This document shows positions 17,604-26,937 of a stretch of DNA of 64,000 nucleotides, piece by piece. Source of the DNA: Burkholderia sp. MS389 (GTDB taxonomy: Bacteria > Pseudomonadota > Gammaproteobacteria > Burkholderiales > Burkholderiaceae). Made by a program: the position numbers and the translations under genes. The stretch lies in NCBI RefSeq assembly GCF_016899425.1, contig NZ_CP045994.1:2418001-2482000 (forward strand), in the 5' to 3' direction. Positions within the stretch are counted from its first letter, which is position 1. Every line of letters starts with the position of its first letter. The notes under the pieces were generated by a model. The model had not been told where the DNA came from and did no database searches. It worked only from the letters and a program-made list of their open reading frames with translations.

Positions 17604-18770
17604 TCAGGTGCCGCCGCTCGGCGTGTTGGCCGCCGTCAGGCGCTCGCCGCCGCCGGCATCGAGCCAGTTGCGCAGGCGCGAGGCATCGGCGAAACGCGAG
17701 TACTTGCCGAACGAATCGAGCAGCACCATGACCATCGGCCGGCCGTGAATCGTGGCCTGCATCACGAGGCATTCGCCCGCTTCGTTGATGAAGCCCGTCT
17801 TCTGCAGGCCGATGTCCCACGAGCCGTTGCCGCGGATCAGCGCGTTGGTGCTGTTGTAGACGAGGTTGCGCTTGCCCGTGTACACCTCGTAGGTGCGATC
17901 AGTCGAGAACTGGCGGATCATCGGGTACTGGTACGCTGCATTGACCATCTTCACGAGATCGCGCGCGCTCGACACGTTCGAGCTCGACAGGCCGGTCGAA
18001 TTCTCGAAATGCGTATCGGTCATGCCGAGCGACTTCGCCTTCGCGTTCATCGCTGCGATGAACGCCGGACGACCGCCCGGGTAGTAGCGCGACAGCGCGG
18101 CGGCCGCGCGGTTTTCCGACGCCATCAGCGCGATGTGCAGCATGTCCTCGCGCGACAGCACCGAGCCGACCGACAAGCGCGAGCCCGTGCCCTTCTCGTA
18201 GTCGCGGTCTTCGTCGGTGACTTCGAGCTGATCGGTCATCGGCGACTTCGAGTCGAGCACGACCATGGCCGTCATCAGCTTCGAGATCGACGCGATCGGC
18301 ACGACCGCGTGCGAATTCTTGTCGAACAGCGGCTCGCCGGAATTCTGGTCGACGACGTACGCGACGCTCGAGCGCAGCGCGAGCGCGTCGGGCGTGTCGT
18401 GCAGGCCGAACGCCTGGCCGACCGTCGGACGGCGCGGCTGGAACGCGACCTTGCGCACCGCGCCGCGATGGCCGCCATGCAGGTTGTTCGCCGCGAGCGT
18501 CACGCGCTTGCGCGACGCTTTCGCGCGCGGCGCATCGGCGTCGGCGACCTTGGCGGATTTGTCGGAGGTCGCCCGGGCCGACTTCTTCTTCGCTGACGAA
18601 GCAGGAGCGACGGCCTTTTTCTTGGCGGCTTGGGTCTTCGCAGTGGCGGCGAAGGCGTCGGCAGGCGTGACGGACGCGGTGGTCGCGAGCAACGCGACTG
18701 CGACCGACACAGCGGTGCCGAGCGTCATGCTCTGCAACAATCTGCGCGGTGAAAACGATTCGGCTTTCAT
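17604..18770 (-). CDS. pbpG: D-alanyl-D-alanine endopeptidase, PBP7/PBP8 type
   Basis: Periplasmic serine peptidase (S11 family) that cuts peptidoglycan cross-links. The 388-residue protein has a signal sequence (about 1-40), then a Lys/Ala-rich linker (about 45-95) and the catalytic domain from about 120 with the three penicillin-binding motifs: SISK (about 160-163), SEN (about 217-219) and KTG in LQKTGF (about 325). I choose ATG 18770 over the upstream frame start at 18806 because the -10 box lies at 18806-18811. E. coli PbpG is shorter (310); the basic linker accounts for the difference. Confidence 0.93.
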   Translation of the reverse strand: MKAESFSPRRLLQSMTLGTAVSVAVALLATTASVTPADAFAATAKTQAAKKKAVAPASSAKKKSARATSDKSAKVADADAPRAKASRKRVTLAANNLHGGHRGAVRKVAFQPRRPTVGQAFGLHDTPDALALRSSVAYVVDQNSGEPLFDKNSHAVVPIASISKLMTAMVVLDSKSPMTDQLEVTDEDRDYEKGTGSRLSVGSVLSREDMLHIALMASENRAAAALSRYYPGGRPAFIAAMNAKAKSLGMTDTHFENSTGLSSSNVSSARDLVKMVNAAYQYPMIRQFSTDRTYEVYTGKRNLVYNSTNALIRGNGSWDIGLQKTGFINEAGECLVMQATIHGRPMVMVLLDSFGKYSRFADASRLRNWLDAGGGERLTAANTPSGGT

Positions 18771-18805
18771 TGGGGTCTGGACAAAGCGGGCGGGAGGTTT
18801 CCGCA

Positions 18806-18834
18806 AGTGTAGTTAAAGCTGAAAAAAAGAGCAA
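18806..18834 (-). promoter_or_regulatory. Sigma-70-like promoter of pbpG
   Basis: Minus strand TTGCTC (18829-18834), 17-bp spacer, TACACT (18806-18811), 36 bases before the ATG at 18770. Confidence 0.6.
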
Positions 18835-19274
18835 TATTAGGCACTTACCGATCGTCTTTAAACCGGAATGTAAGAGTCGGCCAACCTCCGGCCAATCGAC
18901 CCTTCCGTTCCCATCGAAAAAATCGATGGGACGCACTGCCCGACAGCGCCCGTCTCCCGATTACCACGCGGTTAATTGAGATAACGTCACTTCGGCGGCA
19001 ATTTAAAGCGGGGAAAGTACGTATCCGATGCTCGGCGTGCCCAGGGCGCCGGTCTCGGCCGTGACGGCGGCACGTCGCCACGGCACGCGCATCGAAACGG
19101 CGCGTTTTTCGACAGGAACAGAAGGATAACGTTCCATGGGCCTGTCAGGTTTACCGGTGCGTGATCATGGTGCGGCGCGTTTTCCCCGGCGCCGTGCGCA
19201 CCATGTGGGAACACGCATGAAACCGATTCCGCACGGGTGCGATAACTCGTTGTTTTATCGATAATTTGTCGCGA

Positions 19275-19289
19275 TTGTGCAACGCACAA
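19275..19289 (+). promoter_or_regulatory. Candidate PhaR operator upstream of phaP
   Basis: TTGTGCAACGCACAA, a 6-bp perfect inverted repeat around AAC-G, immediately before the -35 box. A related TGC-rich sequence, TTGCTGCGTTGCACAA, follows at 19334-19348 past the -10. PhaR proteins bind TGC-rich repeats at phasin promoters, so both are candidate sites. Inference from position and motif type. Confidence 0.5.
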
Positions 19290-19296
19290 AAAGTGC

Positions 19297-19324
19297 TTGA
19301 CATCCGTGCTCTCTGCCCTAAAAT
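19297..19324 (+). promoter_or_regulatory. Sigma-70 promoter of phaP
   Basis: Perfect -35 TTGACA (19297-19302), 16-bp spacer, TAAAAT (19319-19324). The leader is about 95 bases long and includes the second TGC-rich repeat. Confidence 0.8.
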
Positions 19325-19424
19325 AGGCCTCATTGCTGCGTTGCACAAAGCACGCGGCGCCGAAGTTCCCCAGCGTAGTGCCCTTTATCCTGCGATCGAC
19401 GCGATCGCTTTTCAGGAGCCTGAC

Positions 19425-19991
19425 ATGTCCTTGCTGACCCCCGAGCAAATCGCCGCCGCCCAAAAAGCCAACCTCGAAAGCCTGTTCGGTCTGACGACCA
19501 AGGCGTTCGAAGGCGTCGAAAAGCTGATCGAACTCAACCTGCAAGTCGTGAAGTCGACGCTGGCCGAAGGCCAGGAAAACGCGCAGCGTCTGCTGTCGGT
19601 GAAGGACGCGCAGGAACTGATCGCGCTGCAAGCGAGCCTGTCGCAGCCGGTCGCGGAAAAGGTGCTGTCGTACGGCCGTCACCTGTACGAAATCGCATCG
19701 TCGACGCAAGCCGAGTTCGCGAAGGTCGCCGAAGCGCAATTCGACGAGCAGAACAAGAAGGTCCAGGCACTCGTCGACAACGTCGCGAAGAACGCCCCGG
19801 CCGGTTCGGAAACGGCTGTCGCCGCACTGAAGTCGGCGCTGAACGCTGCGAACACCACGTACGAAACGGTTCAGAAGGCCACGAAGCAAGCGGTGGAAAT
19901 CGCTGAAACGAACTTCAACGCCGCTGCTGCCGTCGCAACGAAGGCTGCAACCGCCGCTGCCGCACGTCGTTCGAGCAAGCCGGCCGCGTAA
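19425..19991 (+). CDS. phaP: Phasin (polyhydroxyalkanoate granule-coating protein)
   Basis: Amphipathic protein that coats polyhydroxyalkanoate storage granules and controls their size and number. The 188-residue protein is almost entirely helical with the Phasin_2 signature ([18 protein letters not shown] at the start, then [19 protein letters not shown]) and an Ala-rich tail ending RRSSKPAA. There are no cysteines. CAGGAG eight bases before ATG 19425 fixes the start, although the frame is open further upstream. It is monocistronic, with strong promoter and terminator, which suits a highly expressed protein. Candidate PhaR sites flank the promoter. Confidence 0.95.
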   Translation: MSLLTPEQIAAAQKANLESLFGLTTKAFEGVEKLIELNLQVVKSTLAEGQENAQRLLSVKDAQELIALQASLSQPVAEKVLSYGRHLYEIASSTQAEFAKVAEAQFDEQNKKVQALVDNVAKNAPAGSETAVAALKSALNAANTTYETVQKATKQAVEIAETNFNAAAAVATKAATAAAARRSSKPAA

Positions 19992-20011
19992 GCGTCCCCT
20001 GCTCCTGAAAG

Positions 20012-20034
20012 AGCCGCGCCCAGCGCGGCTTTTT
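20012..20034 (+). terminator. Intrinsic terminator of phaP
   Basis: AGCCGCGC-CCA-GCGCGGCT followed by TTTT: a perfect 8-bp stem 20 bases after the stop. Confidence 0.9.
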
Positions 20035-20111
20035 CGTTTCTGGCGCCGGAATGTGCCGGGCGGGCGGCCAACTGCCCGCCACCATCGAGCCTGTCGCGCG
20101 CCACGCAAAAC

Positions 20112-20149
20112 AAAACGCCGCCGTCCGGTTGCCCGGGCGGCGGCGTTTT
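20112..20149. terminator. Intrinsic terminator of the pyruvate dehydrogenase operon
   Basis: Long near-perfect hairpin, AAAACGCCGCCG...CGGCGGCGTTTT with the stem extended toward the loop by CCGG/CCGG. T-runs lie on both strands. It ends lpdA and backs up the phaP terminator. Confidence 0.88.
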
Positions 20150-20189
20150 CGTGGCCGGCGCGTGGCCGGCCATGCCGGTCGCGTTACTG

Positions 20190-21962
20190 TTACTTCTTGC
20201 GTTGCGGCGGCAGGTCCGTACAGACGCCTTCGTACAGCTCGGCGGCCATGCCGACCGATTCGCCGAGCGTCGGGTGCGGGTGGATCGTCTTGCCGATGTC
20301 TTCCGCGTCCGCGCCCATCTCGACCGCGAGGCACACTTCGCTGATCAGGTCGCCCGCGTTCAGGCCGACGATCGCACCGCCGATCACGCGATGGGTTTCC
20401 TCGTCGAAGATCAGCTTCGTGAAGCCTTCGTCGCGACCGTTCGCGATTGCGCGGCCCGAAGCGGCCCACGGGAACACGGCCTTGCCGTACTTGATGCCTT
20501 CGGCCTTGCACTGGTCCTCGGTCTTGCCGGCCCACGCCACTTCCGGATCGGTGTAGGCCACCGACGGGATCTGCAGTGCGTCGAAGTACGCCTTTTCGCC
20601 GTGCGCGGCTTCCGCGGCGACGTGGCCTTCATGCACGGCCTTGTGCGCGAGCATCGGCTGGCCGACGATATCGCCGATCGCGAAGATGTGCGGGACGTTC
20701 GTGCGCATCTGCTTGTCGACGTCGATGAAGCCGCGATCCGTGACCGCGACGCCGGCCTTGTCGGCACCGATCTTCTTGCCGTTCGGGCTGCGGCCCACCG
20801 CGACGAGCACGAGGTCGTAGCGCTGCGCTTCCGCCGGCGCCTTTTCGCCCTCGAACTTCACGTAGATGCCGTCTTCCTTCGCTTCCGCGCCGACCGTCTT
20901 GGTCTTCAGCATCACGTTGCCGAAGCGCTTCGCGTTGTACTTTTCCCAGACCTTCACGAGATCGCGGTCGGCGCCCATCATCAGGCCGTCCATCATTTCG
21001 ACGACGTCGATCTCGGCGCCGAGCGTCGAGTAGACCGTCGCCATTTCGAGGCCGATGATGCCGCCGCCGATCACGAGCATGCGCTTGGGCAGCTGGCGCA
21101 GTTCGAGCGCGCCCGTCGAATCGACGACGCGCGGGTCTTCCGGCATGAACGGCAGCTTCACGGCCTGCGAGCCCGCGGCGATGATCGCCTGCTTGAACTT
21201 GACGACCTTCTTGCCGTTTTCGCCCTGCACTTCCATGTGGAACGGATCGACGAACGCGCCGACGCCGGTGACCACTTCGACCTTGCGCGCCTTCGCCATG
21301 CCGGCGAGGCCGGTCGTCAGTTTCTTGACGACGCCGCCCTTGAAGTCGCGCAGCTTGTCGAGATCGACTTGCGGCTTGCCGAACGTGATGCCGTGCGACG
21401 CGAGCGCCGCGGCTTCCTCGACGACGAGCGACGTATGCAGCAGCGCCTTCGACGGGATGCAGCCGACGTTCAGGCACACGCCGCCGAGCGTCGAGTAGCG
21501 TTCGACGAGTACGGTCTTCATGCCGAGGTCGGCGGCGCGGAATGCGGCCGAGTAGCCGCCGGGGCCGGCGCCGAGCACGAGCATGTCGCACTCGATGTCG
21601 GCGGCGCCGCTGTAGCTGCCGGCTTGCGGCGCGGGCGCGGGTGCCGGCGCGGCTGCGGCCGGAGCCGGTGCGGCGGCTGCGGGCTTCGGCGCTTCGGGCG
21701 CTTTCGCGGGAGCGGCTGCGCCTGCCGACGCTTCGACGATGGCGATGACGGTGCCCTGCGAGACTTTCTCGCCGGCTTTGACCTTGACTTCCTTGACGGT
21801 GCCGGCGACGTCGCTGGGCACTTCCATGGAGGCTTTATCGGATTCGAGCGTGATGAGCGTTTGCTCTTCTTCGATCACGTCGCCGGGTTTGACGTTGACT
21901 TCGATGACATCGACGCCGCTGAAATCGCCGATATCCGGAACCTTGACTTCGATGAGACTCAT
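20190..21962 (-). CDS. lpdA: Dihydrolipoyl dehydrogenase with N-terminal lipoyl domain (PDH E3)
   Basis: E3 of the pyruvate dehydrogenase complex; re-oxidises lipoamide and makes NADH. The 590-residue protein starts with a lipoyl domain (about 1-78; lipoylated Lys in ESDKAS near 43) and an Ala/Pro-rich linker (about 80-115), features absent from E. coli Lpd (474). The FAD/NAD domains follow: [14 protein letters not shown] near 129, the redox disulfide [15 protein letters not shown] near 158-172, and the active-site HPHPTLGE near 565. ATG 21962 is preceded by AAGGGG. It lies downstream of aceF, separated by a 284-base gap with a large inverted repeat. Confidence 0.96.
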   Translation of the reverse strand: MSLIEVKVPDIGDFSGVDVIEVNVKPGDVIEEEQTLITLESDKASMEVPSDVAGTVKEVKVKAGEKVSQGTVIAIVEASAGAAAPAKAPEAPKPAAAAPAPAAAAPAPAPAPQAGSYSGAADIECDMLVLGAGPGGYSAAFRAADLGMKTVLVERYSTLGGVCLNVGCIPSKALLHTSLVVEEAAALASHGITFGKPQVDLDKLRDFKGGVVKKLTTGLAGMAKARKVEVVTGVGAFVDPFHMEVQGENGKKVVKFKQAIIAAGSQAVKLPFMPEDPRVVDSTGALELRQLPKRMLVIGGGIIGLEMATVYSTLGAEIDVVEMMDGLMMGADRDLVKVWEKYNAKRFGNVMLKTKTVGAEAKEDGIYVKFEGEKAPAEAQRYDLVLVAVGRSPNGKKIGADKAGVAVTDRGFIDVDKQMRTNVPHIFAIGDIVGQPMLAHKAVHEGHVAAEAAHGEKAYFDALQIPSVAYTDPEVAWAGKTEDQCKAEGIKYGKAVFPWAASGRAIANGRDEGFTKLIFDEETHRVIGGAIVGLNAGDLISEVCLAVEMGADAEDIGKTIHPHPTLGESVGMAAELYEGVCTDLPPQRKK

Positions 21963-22104
21963 GACTGTCCCCTTCTTGAATAGCTGCAGAGAGAGAGGGA
22001 GGGACCGGCGGAAAGACGGAACCTGACGACATGCGGCCTGACAAGAGCACGCGACGTTGGGCAGGACCACCTTTGCCGTCCGCCCAAGGACGCGCCTTTC
22101 TTTT

Positions 22105-22139
22105 GGTCACTTTTCTTTGGAAGACAAAGAAAAGTGACC
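22105..22139. repeat. 35-bp perfect inverted repeat in the aceF-lpdA gap
   Basis: GGTCACTTTTCTTTG and CAAAGAAAAGTGACC are perfect 15-base arms around GAAGA. The next bases (CGCCGCCCCGCGCAGGGGCG) form a second small hairpin. This resembles an intergenic element that I recall as repeated in Burkholderia genomes; copy number cannot be tested here. In RNA it would fold strongly and may slow or stabilise the aceF-lpdA transcript. Confidence 0.8.
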
Positions 22140-22246
22140 GCCGCCCCGCGCAGGGGCGACGCTAGCAGACCGTTGGCAAAACAGGTTCAACGACAAGAGC
22201 GTGGAGAACAGACACGAAACCACGCCCCCGCGAGCCCCTCATCTCA

Positions 22247-23899
22247 TCAAAGAATGATGCGACGGAAATCCCCGAGCAACGCGCCGAGATACGCATTGAA
22301 CCGCGCGGCTTCGGCGCCATCGATGACACGATGGTCATACGACAGCGACAACGGCAGCATGAGCCGCGGCACGAACTGCTTGCCGTCCCACACCGGCTTC
22401 ATCTGCCCGCGCGACAACCCGAGGATCGCCACTTCCGGCGCGTTGATGATCGGCGTGAAGTTTGTCCCGCCGATCCCGCCGAGCGACGAGATCGAGAAGC
22501 AGCCGCCCTGCATCTGGTCCGGCTTCAGCTTGCCTTCGCGCGCGGCCTTCGACAGGTCGCTCATTTCCTTCGCGATGTCGACGAGGCCCTTCTTGTCCGC
22601 ATCGCGGATCACCGGCACGACGAGGCCGTTCGGCGTATCGGCCGCGAAACCGACGTGGAAGTACTGCTTGAACACGAGGTTGTCGCCGTCGAGGCTCGCG
22701 TTGAAGGTCGGGAATTTCTTCAGCGCGGCGACGACCGCCTTGATCACGAACGCGAGCATCGTGAACTTCACGCCCGCCTTTTCGTGTTCCTTGTTCAGCT
22801 GGACGCGCAGCGCTTCGAGCTCGGTGATGTCCGCTTCGTCGTTGTTCGTGACGTGCGGGATCATCACCCAGTTGCGATGCAGGTTCGCGCCCGAGATCTT
22901 CTTGATGCGCGACAGCGGCTTCGCCTCGAACGGGCCGAACTTCGAGAAGTCGACCTTCGGCCAGGGCAGCAGGTTCAGCTCGCCGCCGCCTGCCGGCGCG
23001 GCTGCCGCGGCCGGCGCCGCGCGCTGGCCCGTCATCACGCCCTTCACGAAGCCCGTCACGTCTTCCTTCGTAATGCGGCCCTTCGGCCCCGAGCCCTGCA
23101 CGCGCGCGACTTCGACGCCGAGTTCGCGTGCGAACTTGCGGACCGACGGCGATGCGTGGCTCGCGCGATATTCGCCCGACGGCGCGGCGGCCGGAGCCGG
23201 AGCGGCGGCGGCCGGTGCCGGCGCAGCCTTCGCGGGTGCCGGTGCGGCGGCGGGCGCCGGGGCGGCCGCGGCCGGCGCCGGCGCGCTGGCCTGCGGTGCG
23301 GCTGCAGCCGGTGCGCCAGCGGCTTCGAGCAGCACGATCAGCGTGCCTTCCGACACCGAATCGCCCACCTTGACCAAGATGCCCTTCACGACGCCGGCGG
23401 CCGGGCTCGGCACGTCCATCGTCGCCTTGTCCGACTCGAGCGTGACGAGCGACTGTTCCTTCTCGACCGTGTCGCCGACCTTCACGCCGATCTCGATCAC
23501 CGGGACATCCTTGTAGTCGCCGATGTCGGGCACCTTCACTTCGAGCGTGCCGCCGGACGCGGCCGGTGCGGCAGCGGGCGCGGCGGCGGCCGGTGCCGGC
23601 GCTGCTGCGGGAGCGGGAGCCGCGGCCGGCGCGGCCGCGCCATTCGCCTGCGCGCCTGCGCCGCCTTCGAGCAGGATGATCAACGAGCCTTCCGACACGG
23701 AATCGCCGACCTTGACCTTGATTTCCTTCACGACGCCGCCGACCGGGCTCGGCACATCCATCGTCGCCTTGTCGGACTCGAGCGTGACGAGCGACTGCTC
23801 GGGCTCGACCGTGTCGCCGACCTTCACGCCGATCTCGATGACCGGCACGTCCTTGTAATCGCCGATATCCGGCACCTTCACTTCGATCGCTTGACTCAT
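22247..23899 (-). CDS. aceF: Pyruvate dehydrogenase complex E2, dihydrolipoyllysine acetyltransferase
   Basis: Core of the pyruvate dehydrogenase complex; moves acetyl groups from lipoyl arms to CoA. The 550-residue protein has two nearly identical lipoyl domains (about 1-78 and 118-195; Lys in ESDKAT of each), Ala/Pro-rich linkers, an E1/E3-binding domain (SPSVRKFARELGVEVARVQGSG starting near 255) and a catalytic domain ending in DHRVIDGAEAARF near 520-532, with the active-site His and Asp. ATG 23899 is the family start, and [17 protein letters not shown] opens the first lipoyl domain. It lies 68 bases after aceE. Confidence 0.97.
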   Translation of the reverse strand: MSQAIEVKVPDIGDYKDVPVIEIGVKVGDTVEPEQSLVTLESDKATMDVPSPVGGVVKEIKVKVGDSVSEGSLIILLEGGAGAQANGAAAPAAAPAPAAAPAPAAAAPAAAPAASGGTLEVKVPDIGDYKDVPVIEIGVKVGDTVEKEQSLVTLESDKATMDVPSPAAGVVKGILVKVGDSVSEGTLIVLLEAAGAPAAAAPQASAPAPAAAAPAPAAAPAPAKAAPAPAAAAPAPAAAPSGEYRASHASPSVRKFARELGVEVARVQGSGPKGRITKEDVTGFVKGVMTGQRAAPAAAAAPAGGGELNLLPWPKVDFSKFGPFEAKPLSRIKKISGANLHRNWVMIPHVTNNDEADITELEALRVQLNKEHEKAGVKFTMLAFVIKAVVAALKKFPTFNASLDGDNLVFKQYFHVGFAADTPNGLVVPVIRDADKKGLVDIAKEMSDLSKAAREGKLKPDQMQGGCFSISSLGGIGGTNFTPIINAPEVAILGLSRGQMKPVWDGKQFVPRLMLPLSLSYDHRVIDGAEAARFNAYLGALLGDFRRIIL

Positions 23900-23967
23900 C
23901 TGTTTCTGTCTCCATGGCCGCGCGCGCTCCTCGCGGGAGCGGCGCGCGGCATCACACGGCGTGTGCG

Positions 23968-26664
23968 TTAAACGGTCATCGGGTTGGGCTTGGACGGATC
24001 GAGGTTGTACTTGGCGATCGCGTCCGCGACCACCTTGCGCTCGATCGTGCCTTCGTCGGCCAGCGCGTTGAGCGCGGCGACGGTGACCCAGTGACGGTCG
24101 ACTTCGAAGAAGTGACGCAGCTTCTCGCGGGTGTCCGAACGACCGAAGCCGTCGGTGCCCAGCACGACGAAGCGGCGATCGATCTGGCCGCGGATCTGGT
24201 CGACCAGCGCACGGACGTAGTCGGTCGAAGCGATGACCGGGCCCTGCGTGTCCTTCAGGCACTTCTGCACGTGCGACAGGCGACGCTCCTCGGTCGGATG
24301 GAGCAGGTTCCAGCGCTCGACCTGATGGCCTTCGCGCGCGAGTTCGGTGAAGCTCGGCACGCTCCACAGGTCGGCGGCGACGCCCCAGTCGTTCTTCAGC
24401 AGGTCGGCGGCGGCGATCACTTCGTTGAAGATCGTGCCCGCGCCGAGCAGCTGGACGCGCGGCGCCTTCTTGTCGGCGTCGGCCTTCCTGAACGCGTACA
24501 TGCCCTTGATGATGTCGGCCGCCACGTGCTCGCCCTGCGGAATCGCCGGGTGCTCGTAGTTCTCGTTCATCACCGTGATGTAGTAGTACACGTCTTCCTG
24601 GTCCTGCACCATGCGGCGCAGGCCGTCCTGGACGATCACCGCGAGTTCATAACCGAACGTCGGGTCGTAGCTCACGCAGTTCGGCACCGATGCCGCCCAC
24701 AGCAGCGAGTGGCCGTCTTCGTGCTGCAGGCCTTCGCCGTTCAGCGTCGTACGGCCCGCGGTGCCGCCCAGCAGGAAGCCGCGCGAACGCATGTCGCCCG
24801 CGGCCCACGCGAGGTCGCCGATGCGCTGGAAGCCGAACATCGAATAGAAGATGTAGAACGGCACCATGATCTCGCCGTGCGTCGAATACGACGTCGCCGC
24901 CGCGATCCAGTCGCACATGCCGCCCGCTTCGTTGATGCCTTCCTGCAGGATCTGGCCGGTCTGCGATTCCTTGTAGAACATCAGCTGGTCGGAATCTTCC
25001 GGCACGTACTTCTGGCCTTCCTGGTTCCAGATGCCGATCTGGCGGAACAGGCCTTCCATGCCGAACGTACGCGATTCGTCCGGGACGATCGGCACGACGC
25101 GCTTGCCGAGCGCCTTGTCCTTCAGCAGGATGTTCAGGATCCGCACGAACGCCATCGTCGTCGAGATCTCGCGGCCTTCGCCCGTGCCCTTCAAGAGCGG
25201 CTCGAACGCGTCGAGCGCCGGCACCGGCAGCGACGTCGCCTTCTCGCGGCGGTGCGGCAGGTAGCCGCCGAGGTCCATGCGCTTCTGGCGCATGTATTCG
25301 AGTTCCTTCGAGCCTTCCTCGAACTTCAGATACGGCACGTCGGCGATCTGCTCGTCGGTGATCGGCAGGCGGAACTGGTCACGGAACTTCTTCAGTTGCT
25401 CGACCGGCAGCTTCTTCTGCTGGTGCGTGATGTTCATCGCCTGGCCCGACTCGCCCATCCCGTAGCCCTTGATGGTCTTCGCGAGGATGACGGTCGGCGC
25501 GCCCTTCGTGTTGGTCGCTTCGTGGAACGCCGCGTAGATCTTGTGCGGATCGTGACCGCCGCGGTTCAGCGCCCAGATGTCGTCGTCCGACCAGTCGGCG
25601 ACGAGCGCCTTCAGTTCAGGCGTGTTGAAGAAGTGCTCGCGGACGTACGCGCCCGACTCCGACTTGTACGTCTGGTATTCGCCGTCGACGCATTCCATCA
25701 TCCGGCGCATCAGCGCGCCCGACTTGTCGCGCGCGAACAGCGCATCCCAGCGGCTGCCCCAGATGACCTTGATCACGTTCCAGCCGGCGCCGCGGAATTC
25801 CGATTCGAGTTCCTGGATGATCTTGCCGTTGCCGCGCACCGGGCCGTCGAGACGCTGCAGGTTGCAGTTGATCACGAACACGAGGTTGTCGAGCTTCTCG
25901 CGGCTCGCCATGCCGATCGCGCCGAGCGATTCCGGCTCGTCCGTCTCGCCGTCGCCGAGGAACGCCCACACCTTGCGGCCTTCCGTCTTCGCGATGCCGC
26001 GCGATTCCAGGTACTTCATGAAGCGTGCCTGGTAGATCGCCATGATCGGGCCGAGACCCATCGACACGGTCGGGAACTGCCAGAAGTCCGGCATCAGCCA
26101 CGGGTGCGGGTACGACGAAATGCCCTTGCCGTCCACTTCCTGACGGAAATTGTCGAGCTGCTCTTCCTTCAGGCGGCCGAGCAGGAACGCGCGCGAGTAC
26201 ACGCCCGGCGACGAGTGGCCCTGCACGAACACGAGATCGCCGCCATGCTGGTCGGACGCCGCGTGCCAGAAATGGTTGTAGCCGACGTCGTAGAGCGTCG
26301 CGGCCGACGCGAACGATGCGATGTGGCCGCCGACGTTCGTGTCCTTGCCCGCGCGCAGCACCATCGCCAGCGCGTTCCAGCGCGTGTACGAACGGATGCG
26401 GTGCTCGATGTCCTGGTCGCCCGGAATCTTCGCCTGTGCTTCGAGCGGAATCGTGTTGATGTACGGGGTATTGGCGGAGAACGGCAGGTGTTCGCCGTGC
26501 ATGCGGGCGAATTCGATCTGCTTTTCGATCAGGTAATGCGCGCGGCCAGTGCCCACGGAGGAGATCACGCCATCGAGCGACTCCAGCCACTCGACGGTTT
26601 CTTGCGGGTCGTCGTCACGTTCGGCGGCGACATACTTCATCACTTCGTTCGGTACAGCGGACAT
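23968..26664 (-). CDS. aceE: Pyruvate dehydrogenase E1 component, homodimeric type
   Basis: Thiamine-diphosphate enzyme that decarboxylates pyruvate and acetylates the E2 lipoyl arm. The 898-residue protein (E. coli 887) has the ThDP motif GDGETDEPES...NCNLQRLDGPVRGN (about 230-275) and the pyrimidine domain with DESRTFGMEGLFRQ near 520 and HGEIMVPFYIFYSMFGFQR near 600. The frame is open to 27726, but ATG 26664 is preceded by CAGGAGACGAGA and gives the family start MSAVPNEVMKYVA. It is the first gene of aceE-aceF-lpdA, divergent from the fixLJ pair. Confidence 0.97.
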   Translation of the reverse strand: MSAVPNEVMKYVAAERDDDPQETVEWLESLDGVISSVGTGRAHYLIEKQIEFARMHGEHLPFSANTPYINTIPLEAQAKIPGDQDIEHRIRSYTRWNALAMVLRAGKDTNVGGHIASFASAATLYDVGYNHFWHAASDQHGGDLVFVQGHSSPGVYSRAFLLGRLKEEQLDNFRQEVDGKGISSYPHPWLMPDFWQFPTVSMGLGPIMAIYQARFMKYLESRGIAKTEGRKVWAFLGDGETDEPESLGAIGMASREKLDNLVFVINCNLQRLDGPVRGNGKIIQELESEFRGAGWNVIKVIWGSRWDALFARDKSGALMRRMMECVDGEYQTYKSESGAYVREHFFNTPELKALVADWSDDDIWALNRGGHDPHKIYAAFHEATNTKGAPTVILAKTIKGYGMGESGQAMNITHQQKKLPVEQLKKFRDQFRLPITDEQIADVPYLKFEEGSKELEYMRQKRMDLGGYLPHRREKATSLPVPALDAFEPLLKGTGEGREISTTMAFVRILNILLKDKALGKRVVPIVPDESRTFGMEGLFRQIGIWNQEGQKYVPEDSDQLMFYKESQTGQILQEGINEAGGMCDWIAAATSYSTHGEIMVPFYIFYSMFGFQRIGDLAWAAGDMRSRGFLLGGTAGRTTLNGEGLQHEDGHSLLWAASVPNCVSYDPTFGYELAVIVQDGLRRMVQDQEDVYYYITVMNENYEHPAIPQGEHVAADIIKGMYAFRKADADKKAPRVQLLGAGTIFNEVIAAADLLKNDWGVAADLWSVPSFTELAREGHQVERWNLLHPTEERRLSHVQKCLKDTQGPVIASTDYVRALVDQIRGQIDRRFVVLGTDGFGRSDTREKLRHFFEVDRHWVTVAALNALADEGTIERKVVADAIAKYNLDPSKPNPMTV

Positions 26665-26746
26665 TCTCGTCTCCTGGGTCCTGGAATGTGAGGATCGCTC
26701 TCGTGCAGACGACGCGGCGCGGCCGGCTGCGGGCAAGCTCCGACGG

Positions 26747-26776
26747 ATTGTAATGAGCGTGGACGGGCCTGCGCAA
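26747..26776 (-). promoter_or_regulatory. Candidate promoter of aceE
   Basis: Minus strand TTGCGC (26771-26776), 18-bp spacer, TACAAT (26747-26752), 82 bases before the ATG. Predicted start near 26740. Confidence 0.5.
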
Positions 26777-26925
26777 CAAAATTTTCGAATCGTGAGATCT
26801 TTTCTCATGATGCGAAATATTGCTGCGCTGCACCCATATTTCGGGGCTCCGCGGCCCGTCTCGTCGGAACAAAACCGTTTCCGTTCAACATATCCGGTAT
26901 CGGTTTTCCATGTATTGCGCTGCGC

Positions 26926-26931
26926 TACAAT
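26926..26931 (+). promoter_or_regulatory. -10 box (TACAAT) of fixL, suggesting a leaderless start
   Basis: TACAAT ends six bases before ATG 26938, so transcription should begin at or beside the A of the start codon. No ribosome site precedes the ATG. Confidence 0.55.
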
Positions 26932-26937
26932 CCTGCC

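Larger units (their letters stand above)
18771..19424. other. Long intergenic region between divergent pbpG and phaP
   Basis: 654 bases with no convincing gene. The pbpG side holds its promoter (18806-18834). The middle (18840-19250) is of mixed composition with no ORF that has a ribosome site. The phaP side is A/T-richer and has a perfect palindrome TTATCGATAA (19255-19264), the candidate PhaR operators and the phaP promoter. Confidence 0.6.

Noticed and set aside
22105-22139. Inverted repeat as the end of an insertion sequence
   Set aside because: There is no transposase or target-site duplication nearby, and the arms face each other across only five bases.
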